Under the pieces are notes generated by a model. It ran no database searches and was not told where the DNA came from. It was given only the letters and a program-made list of their open reading frames with translations. This document shows, piece by piece, positions 17,410 through 25,954 of a DNA stretch of 64,000 nt. Location: the NCBI RefSeq assembly GCF_023630705.1, contig NZ_JALQEM010000025.1, forward strand, positions 62,001-126,000, in the 5' to 3' direction. Made by a program: the position numbers and the translations under genes. Each line of letters opens with the position of its first letter. Positions within the stretch are counted from its first letter, which is position 1. The stretch is from Caballeronia sp. GAFFF1. GTDB lineage: Bacteria; Pseudomonadota; Gammaproteobacteria; Burkholderiales; Burkholderiaceae.

Positions 17410-19119
17410 ATGAATGCTTCATCCGCCGATGCACCCGCCAGCCGGTTCGGTCAGACGCACGAGGTCACGAATCAGGCGCCGCCGCTCGAGCGTTACGACG
17501 CGTTCGCCACCGATTGCGCGCTCGCGGCGGCGGTCGAGCGCGAAGGCGCCGGCTGGCACACCGACGCCCTCTCGCGCGACGGCTGCGCGCTCACGCAGCC
17601 CGATGTTCTCGCGCTCGCCGATCTGGCCAACCGCCATACGCCGGAACTGGCGACGCACGATGCGCGCGGCGAGCGCATCGACGCAATCGAGTTTCATCCC
17701 GCGTGGCACGAACTTCTGCGCCGGTTGCGGCACGCTGGCCTGCACGCTTTGCCGTTCGAACCGCACGCCCGCGCCGGCTCCATGGCCGCGCGTTGCGCCG
17801 GCTACTTTCTGCACGGCCAGCTCGAATCCGGTTCGCTGTGTCCGGTCACGATGACTTTCGCCAGCATTCCGGTGTTGCGCAACGAGCCGGCCTTGTACGC
17901 GCGGCTCGCCGGACCGCTGCTGTCGCGCGAGCACGACCCGCGCGACATTGCGCTCGAAGCCGGCAAGCGTTCGATGATGATCGGCATGGGCATGACCGAG
18001 AAGCAGGGCGGCTCCGACGTGCGCAGCAACCGCACGCGCGCCGAGCCGCTCGGCGCGGGCGGGCGCGGCGGCGAATACCGGCTCGTCGGCCACAAATGGT
18101 TTTTCTCCGCGCCGCAGTGCGACGCGCATCTGGTGCTCGCGCGCGCTTCGGCCGAAGGCGGGCTGTCGTGCTTCTATGTGCCGCGTTTCACGCCGGACGG
18201 CCGCAAGAACGCGGTTCACGTGCAGCGTCTGAAGGACAAGCTCGGCAATCGCTCGAATGCGAGCAGCGAGGTCGAATTCTTCGATGCCTACGGCGTCATG
18301 GTCGGCGAAGAAGGGCGCGGCGTGCCGACGATCATCGAAATGGCGAACTTCACGCGGCTCGACTGCGTGATCGGCAGCGCGGCGCTCATGCGCGCGGCGC
18401 TCGTGCAGGCGATTCATCACGCGCGGCATCGGAGCGCGTTCGGCGCGCGGCTCGTCGATCAGCCGTTGATGCGCAACGTCCTCGCGGATCTCGCGCTGGA
18501 ATGCGAGGCCGCGACGCTCCTGTTCATGCGGCTCGCGGGCGCGTTCGAACGCAGCGCGGCGGCGGGCAGCGCGCCGACCGAGCGCGCGTGGCGGCGCATC
18601 GTGACGCCGGCGGCGAAGTTCTGGGTCTGCAAGCGCGCGCTCGAATTCACCGGCGAAGCCATGGAAGTCTGGGGCGGCAACGGCTATGTCGAATCCGGCC
18701 CGATGGCGCGTTTCTATCGCGAAGCGCCTGTCAATTCGATCTGGGAGGGCTCGGGCAACGTGATGTGCCTCGACGTGCTGCGCGCGTTCGAGCGCGAGCA
18801 GGACGCGGCGCATGTGCTTCTCGACGATTGGCGCGACGCGGCATCCGCGCATCCGGCGCTGGGCGCGGCGCTCGGCGCGCTCATCGGGATGCTGACGGGC
18901 GATGCATCGGAACGAGAAGCGTCGGCGCGGCGCATCGCGCAGCAATTGGCGCTGTGCGCGCAGGGCGTGTTGCTCGCGCGTCACGCGCCGGAGGACGTGG
19001 CGCAGGCGTTTATCGAGACGCGTCTCGGCGACGCACGCGGCGAAACGGGGCGCGTCTACGGCACGCTGCCGGCGCGCTTCGACCATGCGAGGATCATGGC
19101 GCGGGCGTTTGCAGATTAG
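17410..19119 (+). CDS. AidB-like acyl-CoA dehydrogenase family protein
   Basis: 569 residues from ATG 17410, which follows ACAGGAGACCGCTGT. The flavin-binding block MGMTEKQGGSDVRSN is at about 195, then LVGHKWFFSAPQCDAHL, LKDKLGNRSNASSEVEF, QPLMRNVLADLALE and SIWEGSGNVMCLDVLR at about 443. This sequence of motifs is that of E. coli AidB, the alkylation-response flavoprotein, rather than of a fatty-acid enzyme. AidB proteins bind FAD and DNA; the catalytic activity is weak or uncertain. It has no ada gene nearby. The last about 90 nt of the gene with its stop codon belong to the first unit of a 143-bp tandem repeat. Confidence 0.88.
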   Translation: MNASSADAPASRFGQTHEVTNQAPPLERYDAFATDCALAAAVEREGAGWHTDALSRDGCALTQPDVLALADLANRHTPELATHDARGERIDAIEFHPAWHELLRRLRHAGLHALPFEPHARAGSMAARCAGYFLHGQLESGSLCPVTMTFASIPVLRNEPALYARLAGPLLSREHDPRDIALEAGKRSMMIGMGMTEKQGGSDVRSNRTRAEPLGAGGRGGEYRLVGHKWFFSAPQCDAHLVLARASAEGGLSCFYVPRFTPDGRKNAVHVQRLKDKLGNRSNASSEVEFFDAYGVMVGEEGRGVPTIIEMANFTRLDCVIGSAALMRAALVQAIHHARHRSAFGARLVDQPLMRNVLADLALECEAATLLFMRLAGAFERSAAAGSAPTERAWRRIVTPAAKFWVCKRALEFTGEAMEVWGGNGYVESGPMARFYREAPVNSIWEGSGNVMCLDVLRAFEREQDAAHVLLDDWRDAASAHPALGAALGALIGMLTGDASEREASARRIAQQLALCAQGVLLARHAPEDVAQAFIETRLGDARGETGRVYGTLPARFDHARIMARAFAD

Positions 19120-19540
19120 CGAGAAGCAGCGGGCCGCCCTTCATCGCACCGCGCGCCCCTCCTCCCGCAGGCGACGCACGCGGCGAAACGGGGCGCGTCT
19201 ACGGCACGCTGCCGGCGCGCTTCGACCATGCGAGGATCGTGGCGCGGGCGTTTGCAGATTAGCGAGAAGCAGCGGGCCGCCCTTCATCGCACCGCGCGCC
19301 CCTCCTCCCGCAGGCGACGCACGCGGCGAAACGGGGCGCGTCTACGACACGCTGCCGGCGCGCTTCGACCATGCGGGGATCGTGGCGCGGGCGTTTGCAG
19401 ATTAGCGAGAAGCAGCGGGCCGCCCTTCATCGCACCGCACGCCCCTCCTCCCGCAGGCGACGCACGCGGCGAAACGGGGCGCGTCTACGGCGCGCTGCCG
19501 GCGCGCTTCGACCATGCGAGGATCGTGGCGCGGGCGTTTG
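19027..19540. repeat. 143-bp direct tandem repeat, about 3.6 units, covering the 3' end of the acyl-CoA dehydrogenase gene
   Basis: The string GGCGACGCACGCGGCGAAAC starts at 19027, 19170, 19313 and 19456, a constant 143-nt period. Each unit contains the last 31 codons and stop of the upstream gene plus about 50 nt of 3' flank (GAAGCAGCGGGCCGCCC ... CCTCCTCCCGCA). The last unit breaks off near 19540. Units differ at a few sites (for example ATCATGGCG versus ATCGTGGCG, and TACGGC versus TACGAC), so they are real diverged copies. As 143 is not a multiple of three the copies lie in different frames and do not extend the protein. Confidence 0.95.
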
Positions 19541-19663
19541 GGGGCTAGTGCGACGGCGGCGGCGCGAAAGCGCGCGCCGAGGCTTTCCCGTCGCAGAGAA
19601 AGCAGCAGCAATCGACAATGCTTGCGGGCGGGGAACAGCGTCGCCGCCGACGCGCGACCACCC

Positions 19664-19966
19664 TTACCGCACCGCCCGCCCCGCCTCCCGCAGCGGCTCT
19701 TCGTTCTCCAGCCGATACACCCACGAAAGCAGTTCGGCCACCGCCTGATACAGCGCAGGCGGAATATGCGCGTCGAGGTCCACCTGCATCAGCAGCGAGA
19801 CCATGTCCGGCGATTCGTGCACGTAGACGCCCGCCTCTTTCGCGCGCTGCACGATCATCTCGGCGACGATCCCGTAACCCTTCGCGACGACGCGCGGCGT
19901 CGCTTCGCGATTGCCGGCTTCGTAGGTGAGCGCGGTCGCCTGCTTGCGGCCATACGGCGTGCTCAT
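19664..19966 (-). CDS. flhX: FlhB C-terminal-domain paralogue (FlhX/EscU-YscU-HrcU cytoplasmic domain protein)
   Basis: 100 residues that align with the cytoplasmic export-switch domain of FlhB encoded at 52392-53600: both share PRVVAKG, followed by a helix and ALYQAV/ALYGAVAQ and SWVYRL/AWVYQL near the end. The autocleavage motif NPTH of FlhB is absent; the corresponding stretch here reads ATALTYEAG. Stand-alone FlhB-C proteins can replace the FlhB switch domain in some bacteria. The start overlaps the stop of a FliK-like gene by 4 nt, so the switch domain and its ruler partner are co-translated. Confidence 0.88.
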   Translation of the reverse strand: MSTPYGRKQATALTYEAGNREATPRVVAKGYGIVAEMIVQRAKEAGVYVHESPDMVSLLMQVDLDAHIPPALYQAVAELLSWVYRLENEEPLREAGRAVR

Positions 19967-21318
19967 GTCGCGCCTCCTTCATTGCGCGGCGACGCGCGAA
20001 ACAGATGTTCGAGCGGCGATCGAACCGGCTTCGGCGCCGCGTGGCCTGCGTCGTGCGCGAGCTCGGTGCCTGCCGCGCCGTCGATCGAGCGCACCGAAAA
20101 CGACGCCAGCGCGATGCCCGCCGCATCCAGTTGACGCGCGAACGCCGCGCCGTCCGCCGCGAGCCGGGCCGCGCCCTTGTCGCTCGCATTGATGCGCGCG
20201 ACGAGCTTCTCTCCGCTCAAGACCAGTTCGGCGTCCACCGTGCCAAGCGCAGGCAGGGACAGCGTGATGCGGGTGCGCCACGCGCGCTCGTCCGCCGCCG
20301 GTTCCGGCGCGCGGGCATCGCGCGGCTCGCGGGCGATTTCCCATTCGAAGCGCGTGCCCGGCCACGCCTCGCCCTGCCAGCGGAACTGCCCGTTGGCGAG
20401 AAGATCGAGCTGCTGGCGCACGATGTCGAGCGTGGCCGGATGCACGCCCGCCGCCACCGAAGCCTGCATCGCCGACCCCGAACCGGACGGCGCGGGCTGC
20501 GCGCTCGCACTGCTGGCGCTCGCGGCTCCGCTCTGCGAATTCGAAAGGGCCGACGCGGGCGCGTCGCGCACCGACGCGGCGAGCGCCGCCGCCTGCTGCG
20601 GCGTCTGCGGCATCTCGACGGCGCGCGCGGGCGTCGGCGCGGCGACGTCGTGAAGATCGGGGAAAGCGGGCGACGCGGAAAACGCCGGCGCGGCATGCGC
20701 CGCGTCCTGCGCGCCTTCGCTCGCGAAATCGAACGGCAGCGACAGCACGCGCGGATCGACGCGGGCCTGCGGCTCGTTGCCGAGCGAGGCTGCGGTGCGC
20801 TGGCCTGCGAGCCATTGCGCGAGATGCGATTCGTAGAAGAGTCCGCTCTCGCCGACGGTCTTCGCCAGCTCGCCCGCCAGCACCGACGCCGGCAGCGGCG
20901 GTAAGTTCTGGCTCGCGGCGCGCGCCGCGGCGACGGCGGCGGCGTTCGACGAAAAAGCGGTATCGAAAAGGCCGGTGGTGAGCGCGGCGAACGCGCTCGC
21001 GGGGCGCGGCGGCGTCGGCCACAACGGCGCGTCGCCGATGACGGCCGACGCGGTGCCGGACAAGCGCGAGATCACGTCGAGCGTGCGCGCGACGCTGGAA
21101 AGCTCGGTCTGCGCCGATGCCGCCGGGCCCGCGCCCGCTGCGCCGGATTCGGGCGTGTCGGGCGTATCGACCGTGGCGGACGTGCCCGCCTGCGTCGTCG
21201 TGCGTCCCGCGGCGGCGCCCGCCGCGCCGTTCACCGCGTCGGCTGCGCGGATCGCGGAAAGGACGAGGTCCGAGCGGCCGGCCAGGAGCGTTGCTATCGC
21301 GGAGTCGAATCCTGTCAT
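19963..21318 (-). CDS. FliK-like flagellar hook-length control family protein (first copy)
   Basis: About 451 residues from ATG 21318 (MTGFDSAIATLL); an ATG five codons upstream is also possible. The first two thirds are Ala/Ser/Pro-rich and low in complexity, as in FliK rulers. The last about 120 residues form a FliK C-terminal-type domain with the LSLPALGTVDAELVLSGEKL pattern of beta strands and a closing helix. It lies between fliT and flhX and overlaps flhX by ATGA. A second, more canonical FliK ends the fliFGHIJ operon at 28733-30169. Whether this one acts in hook length or with FlhX in another switch is unknown. Confidence 0.8.
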   Translation of the reverse strand: MTGFDSAIATLLAGRSDLVLSAIRAADAVNGAAGAAAGRTTTQAGTSATVDTPDTPESGAAGAGPAASAQTELSSVARTLDVISRLSGTASAVIGDAPLWPTPPRPASAFAALTTGLFDTAFSSNAAAVAAARAASQNLPPLPASVLAGELAKTVGESGLFYESHLAQWLAGQRTAASLGNEPQARVDPRVLSLPFDFASEGAQDAAHAAPAFSASPAFPDLHDVAAPTPARAVEMPQTPQQAAALAASVRDAPASALSNSQSGAASASSASAQPAPSGSGSAMQASVAAGVHPATLDIVRQQLDLLANGQFRWQGEAWPGTRFEWEIAREPRDARAPEPAADERAWRTRITLSLPALGTVDAELVLSGEKLVARINASDKGAARLAADGAAFARQLDAAGIALASFSVRSIDGAAGTELAHDAGHAAPKPVRSPLEHLFRASPRNEGGAT

Positions 21319-21364
21319 GCCGAGATTCCTCAAGTACGTCCGCGAAGCCTCGCGGCGTGTCTGC

Positions 21365-21694
21365 CTAACGCAGTCCTATCATCTTTTTGAGCACGCGCGC
21401 CGGACTGTTGACCGCGAAGAGCGCGGACAGGCGCGCGAGACTCGGCGATGTCAGGTCGCGGATGGCGGCGTCGTCGGCGAGAATCTTCTTCACGAGGTCG
21501 AGCTTGCGTGCCCGCGCGGTCTCGTCGAGCGCCGATGCGTGATCGGCGTCCTTCAACTGCTCGACGAGGTCGCGATACGTGCCCTGCATCGCCTTCAAAT
21601 CGCCCAGGTCGCCTTCGCGCGCCGCTCTCAGCATCTGGGAGGACAGCGCGGCAATGGCTTCGTAGTGAGCGAAGTATTCTTCTGTCGTTTTCAT
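21365..21694 (-). CDS. fliT: Flagellar export chaperone FliT
   Basis: 109 residues from ATG 21694 (MKTTEEYFAHYEAIAALS). The protein is all-helical and charged, as expected for FliT, which binds the filament cap FliD and, in enterics, also FlhDC and FliI. Sequence conservation in this family is poor, so the call rests on size, helicity, and its position directly after fliS with 31 nt between the genes. It ends in ARVLKKMIGL, a motif frequent in betaproteobacterial FliT. Confidence 0.82.
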   Translation of the reverse strand: MKTTEEYFAHYEAIAALSSQMLRAAREGDLGDLKAMQGTYRDLVEQLKDADHASALDETARARKLDLVKKILADDAAIRDLTSPSLARLSALFAVNSPARVLKKMIGLR

Positions 21695-21725
21695 TCTTCT
21701 GCGGCAGTCGCCCACCGATTTTCGT

Positions 21726-22145
21726 TCAGACGGCCGCGGCGGTCATTTGCGCCACTTCCGGTCCGATACCGACCCACGCTTCCTCGAGCGTCGCCAGCAG
21801 ATTGTCGACTTCCACGAGCATCGTCTCGCTCTGCTCCATGTTCGCCTGCAAGAGACGCCGCGTCATGTACGAATAGAGCGCGTCGAGCCGCTGCGCGATT
21901 TCGCCGCCCGCGTCCTTGTTGAGCGCCTGCTGAAGCCCGCTTTCCACGATGCTGATTGCCTTGCCGATCGCCTGGCCGCGCGCGCCCACGTTGTTCTGCT
22001 GCGTGTGCATGCGCGCCTGCGCGATGGCCTGCCGCGCGCCTTGATAGAGCATCACGATGAGCCGGTGCGGGCTGGCTCCCATGACGCCGGTCTGAACGCC
22101 GACGCGCGCATATGCGTTGGCTCCCGCCTGTCCCTGCGAAAACAT
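21726..22145 (-). CDS. fliS: Flagellin export chaperone FliS
   Basis: 139 residues. FliS keeps flagellin unfolded in the cytoplasm until export. The family signature is clear: AYARVGVQTGVMGASPHRLI, then VMLYQGARQAIAQARMH and a C-terminal helix pair. It leads a fliS-fliT-fliK-like-flhX operon on the minus strand. A near-perfect FliA promoter lies 308 nt upstream, giving an unusually long leader and placing the operon in the late flagellar class. Confidence 0.93.
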   Translation of the reverse strand: MFSQGQAGANAYARVGVQTGVMGASPHRLIVMLYQGARQAIAQARMHTQQNNVGARGQAIGKAISIVESGLQQALNKDAGGEIAQRLDALYSYMTRRLLQANMEQSETMLVEVDNLLATLEEAWVGIGPEVAQMTAAAV

Positions 22146-22565
22146 CGATGGCTCCTGTCTCGACGACTGTTACGGCTTTTCGCCCCGGCCGGCCGGCACG
22201 CGCGCGTTCGCGCGTGTCTCGGCCCCGTGTCGTCCCGTGCAAATCCATGCAGCCGGCGAGCGTGGCCCGAAGCCCTCACCCGCGCCGCCTGCAACCTGTA
22301 TCCCCCGCGACGCGGGGCACGCGGCATGTCGCCGTGTCGCTCCCGCGTCTGCCCCGGTTTTTTCCGGCCTGCGAACATCCGCGCCGGCTCGAAATACGAA
22401 GGCGCGGCTCGCTTTCGCGAGCGAACCGTCGTTCGCCGGGCTGCTAACGGGGTTATCGGAGAAACGCGCAAAAGCTTTAGGGCGCAAGGGTTTGAGGGCG
22501 AAAACCAGGAACAAAGCCACGCTCGAAAAGGCAGGATCGGAACGGTCCGCGGCGCTCGCCGGGCG
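22146..22565 (-). other. Long fliS leader and upstream region
   Basis: 420 nt between the ends of fliS and fliE. It holds the FliA promoter at 22453-22479; about 300 nt of GC-rich transcript follow before the fliS start. Open frames in this stretch on the minus strand are arginine/proline-rich without a recognisable family, and no compelling ribosome binding site was found, so no extra gene is called. Confidence 0.6.
22453..22479 (-). promoter_or_regulatory. FliA (sigma-28) promoter for fliS-fliT
   Basis: Minus strand TAAA (22479-22476), exactly 15 nt, then TCCGATAA (22460-22453). The enteric consensus is TAAA-N15-GCCGATAA, so seven of eight -10 bases match with perfect spacing. Confidence 0.85.
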
Positions 22566-22934
22566 TTAGACGGAGATCTGCATGATGTCGTTGTACGCGC
22601 TCACGAGCTTGTTACGCACCTGCAAGCCGAACTGGAGGCCGACGTTGGCCTTCTGCATGTCCACCATCACGTCGTTGAGCGAAACGTTCGGCGCGCCGAT
22701 TTCGAATGCATGCGCCTCGTTGAGCGCGGTCGTCTGGTTGGCGCTGATCTTGTCGATGGACGACTTGAGCGCGTCCGCGAAGCTGCCTGCGGTCGCCGCG
22801 CCCGAACCTGCGCTTTGTCCGGTCACCGCGCCGGACGCCACCGTGGCCGCGCTGCCCGCGCCGCCGGCGGCCTGCGCCGACATCGACTGAATGGCGCTCA
22901 TCGCGGCGGAAAGCGGATTGATCGGAAAGTTCAT
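22566..22934 (-). CDS. fliE: Flagellar hook-basal body protein FliE
   Basis: 122 residues from ATG 22934 ([16 protein letters not shown]), a little longer than enteric FliE (104) because of a Gly/Ala/Ser linker at about 20-50. The conserved half is [16 protein letters not shown], then [20 protein letters not shown] and [15 protein letters not shown]. FliE sits between the MS ring and the proximal rod and is needed for export of rod proteins. It is single on this strand and divergent from fliF. Confidence 0.93.
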   Translation of the reverse strand: MNFPINPLSAAMSAIQSMSAQAAGGAGSAATVASGAVTGQSAGSGAATAGSFADALKSSIDKISANQTTALNEAHAFEIGAPNVSLNDVMVDMQKANVGLQFGLQVRNKLVSAYNDIMQISV

Positions 22935-22977
22935 ATTGACTCCGTGTGACAGCAAATTGATGCAGGACCGTGGAAAT

Positions 22978-22995
22978 GCCGGCGTCTCGCCGGCT
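22978..22995. other. Small stem-loop in the fliE leader
   Basis: GCCGGCG and CGCCGGC form a 7-bp stem over a 3-nt loop (TCT) about 50 nt upstream of fliE. It may affect fliE leader structure; no role can be assigned. Confidence 0.4.
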
Positions 22996-23066
22996 CGGAC
23001 GGGCCGGTAAAAATGGCTCGTCCGGGTATGAAAAAGATTAGCAGCGGGCCCCGTTTCGAAGCGTAC

Positions 23067-23094
23067 GAAGAACGGGGAAAACCCCGCTCTATTC
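23067..23094. promoter_or_regulatory. Candidate class II flagellar operator between fliE and fliF
   Basis: This 28-nt stretch, GAAGAACGGGGAAA followed by a GC block and CTCTATTC, matches the one at 49653-49680 in the flgB-flgA divergent region at 21 of 28 positions. Both lie between divergent flagellar operons. The half-sites resemble the ATARCG/CGYTAT halves of FlhD4C2 boxes. This is a motif inference with no binding data. Confidence 0.4.
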
Positions 23095-23205
23095 ACCGAA
23101 TCGACTTGCGAGGTAGTGCGGATAATCCATCTCGTGAAAAGACTTCCTCAACCGCGGACGACACTGCGGCGCGGGAAGAAGCCAAGATTCGGAGCTTCGA
23201 CGCTA

Positions 23206-24969
23206 ATGGAAACGCCCAACAACTCATTGATCACGCCCGACGCCAGAATGGGCCTGGCGGGTGCGCAGCCGGGCGCGGCAGGTGCGCCCGCGGCGGGCGC
23301 GGGCCTTTCCGCCGGCGGTTTCGCGCAGCGGGTGCCAATGCTTTCGCAGTTTCGCTCGAACCCGCGCGTGCCGCTGATCGTCGCCGTCGCGATTCTGGCG
23401 ATGGTCGTCGCCGGCCTCGTGATGTGGTCGCGCCAGCCGGACTACCGCGTGCTGTTCAGCAATCTGTCGGACCGCGACGGCGGCGCGATCGTTACCGCGC
23501 TTCAGCAGGGCAACATTCCCTACAAGCTGTCCGACGGCGGCGGCGCCATTCTCGTGCCGGCCGAGCAGGTTCACGAAACGCGTCTGCGTCTCGCGAGCCA
23601 GGGCTTGCCGAAAAACGGCTCGGTCGGCTTCGAGCTGATGGACAACCAGAAGTTCGGCATCAGCCAGTTCGCCGAGCAGATCAACTACCAGCGCGCGCTC
23701 GAAGGCGAGCTGGAGCGCACCATCGGTTCCATTTCGTCGGTGAAGTCGGCGCGCGTGCATCTCGCCATTCCGAAGCCGAGCGTGTTCGTGCGCGACAAGG
23801 AACTGCCGACCGCCTCGGTGATGGTGAATCTCTACCCGGGCCGCGTGCTCGACGAAGGGCAAGTGCTCGCGATCGCGCACATGGTGGCCTCGGGCGTGCC
23901 GGACATGCCGGTCAAGAACGTGAACATCGTCGATCAGGACGGCAACCTGCTCACGAGCCAGAGCGCCGTCAACGGCCTCGACGCGTCGCAGCTGAAATAC
24001 GTGCAACAGATCGAGCACAACACGCAAAAGCGCATCGACGCGATTCTTTCGCCGCTCTTCGGCGCGGGCAATGCGCGGTCGCAGGTGAGCGCCGACATCG
24101 ACTTCTCGAAGCTCGAACAGACCGCCGAAAGCTACGGCCCGAACGCCAACCCGCAGAACACGGCGATCCGCAGCCAGCAGTCGAGCGAATCGAGCGAAAC
24201 GTCGGGCAGCGGCGCCTCGGGCGTGCCGGGCGCGCTCTCGAACCAGCCGCCGCAGCCGGCGTCCGCGCCGATCGACGCCGCCGCGTCGGGCACGACCGCG
24301 ACGCGTTCCACGCCGAGCAATCTGCGCAAGGACACCACGACGAACTACGAAGTGGATCGCACCGTGCGCCACTACGAGCAGGCGACGGGCGGCATCAAGC
24401 GTCTGTCCGTGGCGGTGGTCGTGAATTACGAGCGGCAGGTCGATGCCAAGGGCAACGTCACGATGAAGCCGCTCGCCGCCGACAAGCTCGCGCAAGTGCA
24501 GCAGCTCGTGAAGGACGCGATGGGCTTCGACGAGAAGCGCGGCGATTCGGTCAACGTGGTGAACAGCGCGTTCACGTCGGACTCGGACCTGACGCCCGCC
24601 GTGCCGTGGTGGCGCACGCCGGACATGATTGCGCGCGGCATCTCGCTCGCGAAGTACGTGGGTATCGGCATCGTCGCGCTGTTCCTGTACTTCAGCATGG
24701 TGAAGCCCGCCATGCGCCGCGCGTTCCCGCCGCCGCCGGAAGAAGCGCCCGCGCTCGCCGCACCGGACGAACTCTCGCTGCTGGACGGTCCCACGCTCAA
24801 CGGCGAAGCGAAGCAGGACGAAGACAAGGATGCCGAGGTCAGCCTCCTCGGTCATGAAAGCAACAAGGCCAAATTCGATCGAAATCTCGACTACGCGCGA
24901 ATGGTCGCGCGGCAGGACCCGAGAATCGTTGCGACGGTCGTGAAGAACTGGGTGTCCGATGAACGCTGA
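23206..24969 (+). CDS. fliF: Flagellar MS-ring protein FliF
   Basis: 587 residues from ATG 23206 (METPNNSLITPDARM). The first membrane helix is at about 55-73 (VPLIVAVAILAMVVAGLVMW), followed by the periplasmic ring domains (YRVLFSNLSDRDGGAIV and PKPSVFVRDKELPTASVMV). A disordered Ser/Gln/Pro stretch lies near 320-360 and the second helix is at about 482-500. The last 30 residues (LDYARMVARQDPRIVATVVK) are the FliG-binding tail. It forms the membrane base of the motor. It starts the fliFGHIJK operon and overlaps fliG by 11 nt. Confidence 0.97.
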   Translation: METPNNSLITPDARMGLAGAQPGAAGAPAAGAGLSAGGFAQRVPMLSQFRSNPRVPLIVAVAILAMVVAGLVMWSRQPDYRVLFSNLSDRDGGAIVTALQQGNIPYKLSDGGGAILVPAEQVHETRLRLASQGLPKNGSVGFELMDNQKFGISQFAEQINYQRALEGELERTIGSISSVKSARVHLAIPKPSVFVRDKELPTASVMVNLYPGRVLDEGQVLAIAHMVASGVPDMPVKNVNIVDQDGNLLTSQSAVNGLDASQLKYVQQIEHNTQKRIDAILSPLFGAGNARSQVSADIDFSKLEQTAESYGPNANPQNTAIRSQQSSESSETSGSGASGVPGALSNQPPQPASAPIDAAASGTTATRSTPSNLRKDTTTNYEVDRTVRHYEQATGGIKRLSVAVVVNYERQVDAKGNVTMKPLAADKLAQVQQLVKDAMGFDEKRGDSVNVVNSAFTSDSDLTPAVPWWRTPDMIARGISLAKYVGIGIVALFLYFSMVKPAMRRAFPPPPEEAPALAAPDELSLLDGPTLNGEAKQDEDKDAEVSLLGHESNKAKFDRNLDYARMVARQDPRIVATVVKNWVSDER

Positions 24970-25954
24970 AGGTCTCAATAAAGCCGCGCTCCTCCTGATG
25001 TCGATCGGAGAGGAAGAAGCCGCCGAAGTTTTCAAGTATCTCGCCCCGCGCGAGGTGCAGAAGATCGGCGCGACCATGGCGGCGCTCAAGAACGTGACGC
25101 GCGAGCAGCTCGACAACGTGCTGACGGAATTCGTCGGCGAAGCCGAGAAGCACACGGCGCTTTCGCTGGATTCGAGCGAGTACATCCGCTCGGTGCTGAC
25201 CAAGGCGCTCGGCGAGACAAAGGCCGGCGCGTTGATCGACCGCATTCTGCAAGGCAGCGATACCAGCGGTATCGAAGGTCTCAAGTGGATGGACTCGGGC
25301 GCGGTCGCGGAACTCATCAAGAACGAGCATCCGCAGATCATCGCGACGATTCTCGTGCACCTGGACCGCGATCAGGCATCCGAAATCGTGTCGCTCCTGA
25401 ACGACCGCCTGCGCAACGACGTGCTCCTGCGCATCGCGACGCTCGACGGCATTCAGCCCGCCGCGCTGCGCGAACTCGACGACGTGCTCACGACGCTGCT
25501 TTCAGGCAGCGACAACCTGAAGCGCGCGCCGATGGGCGGCATTCGCACGGCGGCGGAGATTCTCAACTTCATGTCGAGCAATCACGAAGAAGGCGTGCTT
25601 TCGAACGTGCGCGAGTACGACGCGGAACTGGCGCAGAAGATCATCGACCAGATGTTCGTGTTCGAGAACCTGCTCGACCTGGAAGACCGCGCGATCCAGT
25701 TGCTGCTGAAGGAAGTGGAGTCGGAAACGCTGATCGTGTCGCTGAAGGGCGCGCAGCCCGCGCTGCGCCAGAAGTTCCTCTCGAACATGTCGCAGCGCGC
25801 GGCCGAACTGCTCGCCGAAGACCTCGATTCGCGCGGTCCGGTGCGCGTGTCGGAAGTCGAGCAGCAGCAGCGCAAGATTCTCCAGATCGTCCGCAATCTG
25901 GCGGAAAACGGCCAGATTCAGCTAGGCGGCAAGGCGGAGGACGCGTATGTCTGA
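24959..25954 (+). CDS. fliG: Flagellar motor switch protein FliG
   Basis: 331 residues. The N-terminal FliF-binding domain begins MNAEGLNKAALLLMSIGEEE. The middle domain has the EHPQIIATIL motif that docks on FliM, and the C-terminal domain carries the charged helix LDLEDRAIQLLLKEVESE that meets the MotA stator. It converts ion flow into torque and takes part in direction switching. It overlaps fliF by 11 nt and fliH by 8 nt. Confidence 0.97.
   Translation: MNAEGLNKAALLLMSIGEEEAAEVFKYLAPREVQKIGATMAALKNVTREQLDNVLTEFVGEAEKHTALSLDSSEYIRSVLTKALGETKAGALIDRILQGSDTSGIEGLKWMDSGAVAELIKNEHPQIIATILVHLDRDQASEIVSLLNDRLRNDVLLRIATLDGIQPAALRELDDVLTTLLSGSDNLKRAPMGGIRTAAEILNFMSSNHEEGVLSNVREYDAELAQKIIDQMFVFENLLDLEDRAIQLLLKEVESETLIVSLKGAQPALRQKFLSNMSQRAAELLAEDLDSRGPVRVSEVEQQQRKILQIVRNLAENGQIQLGGKAEDAYV

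Noticed and set aside
19027-19540. CRISPR array
   Set aside because: Units are directly adjacent 143-bp duplications of a gene end with no unique spacers, and no cas genes are present.
22170-22520. A 116-codon frame on the minus strand upstream of fliS
   Set aside because: It begins before the FliA promoter's start point, is of arginine/proline-rich shadow composition and has no ribosome binding site. The interval is better read as promoter plus leader.
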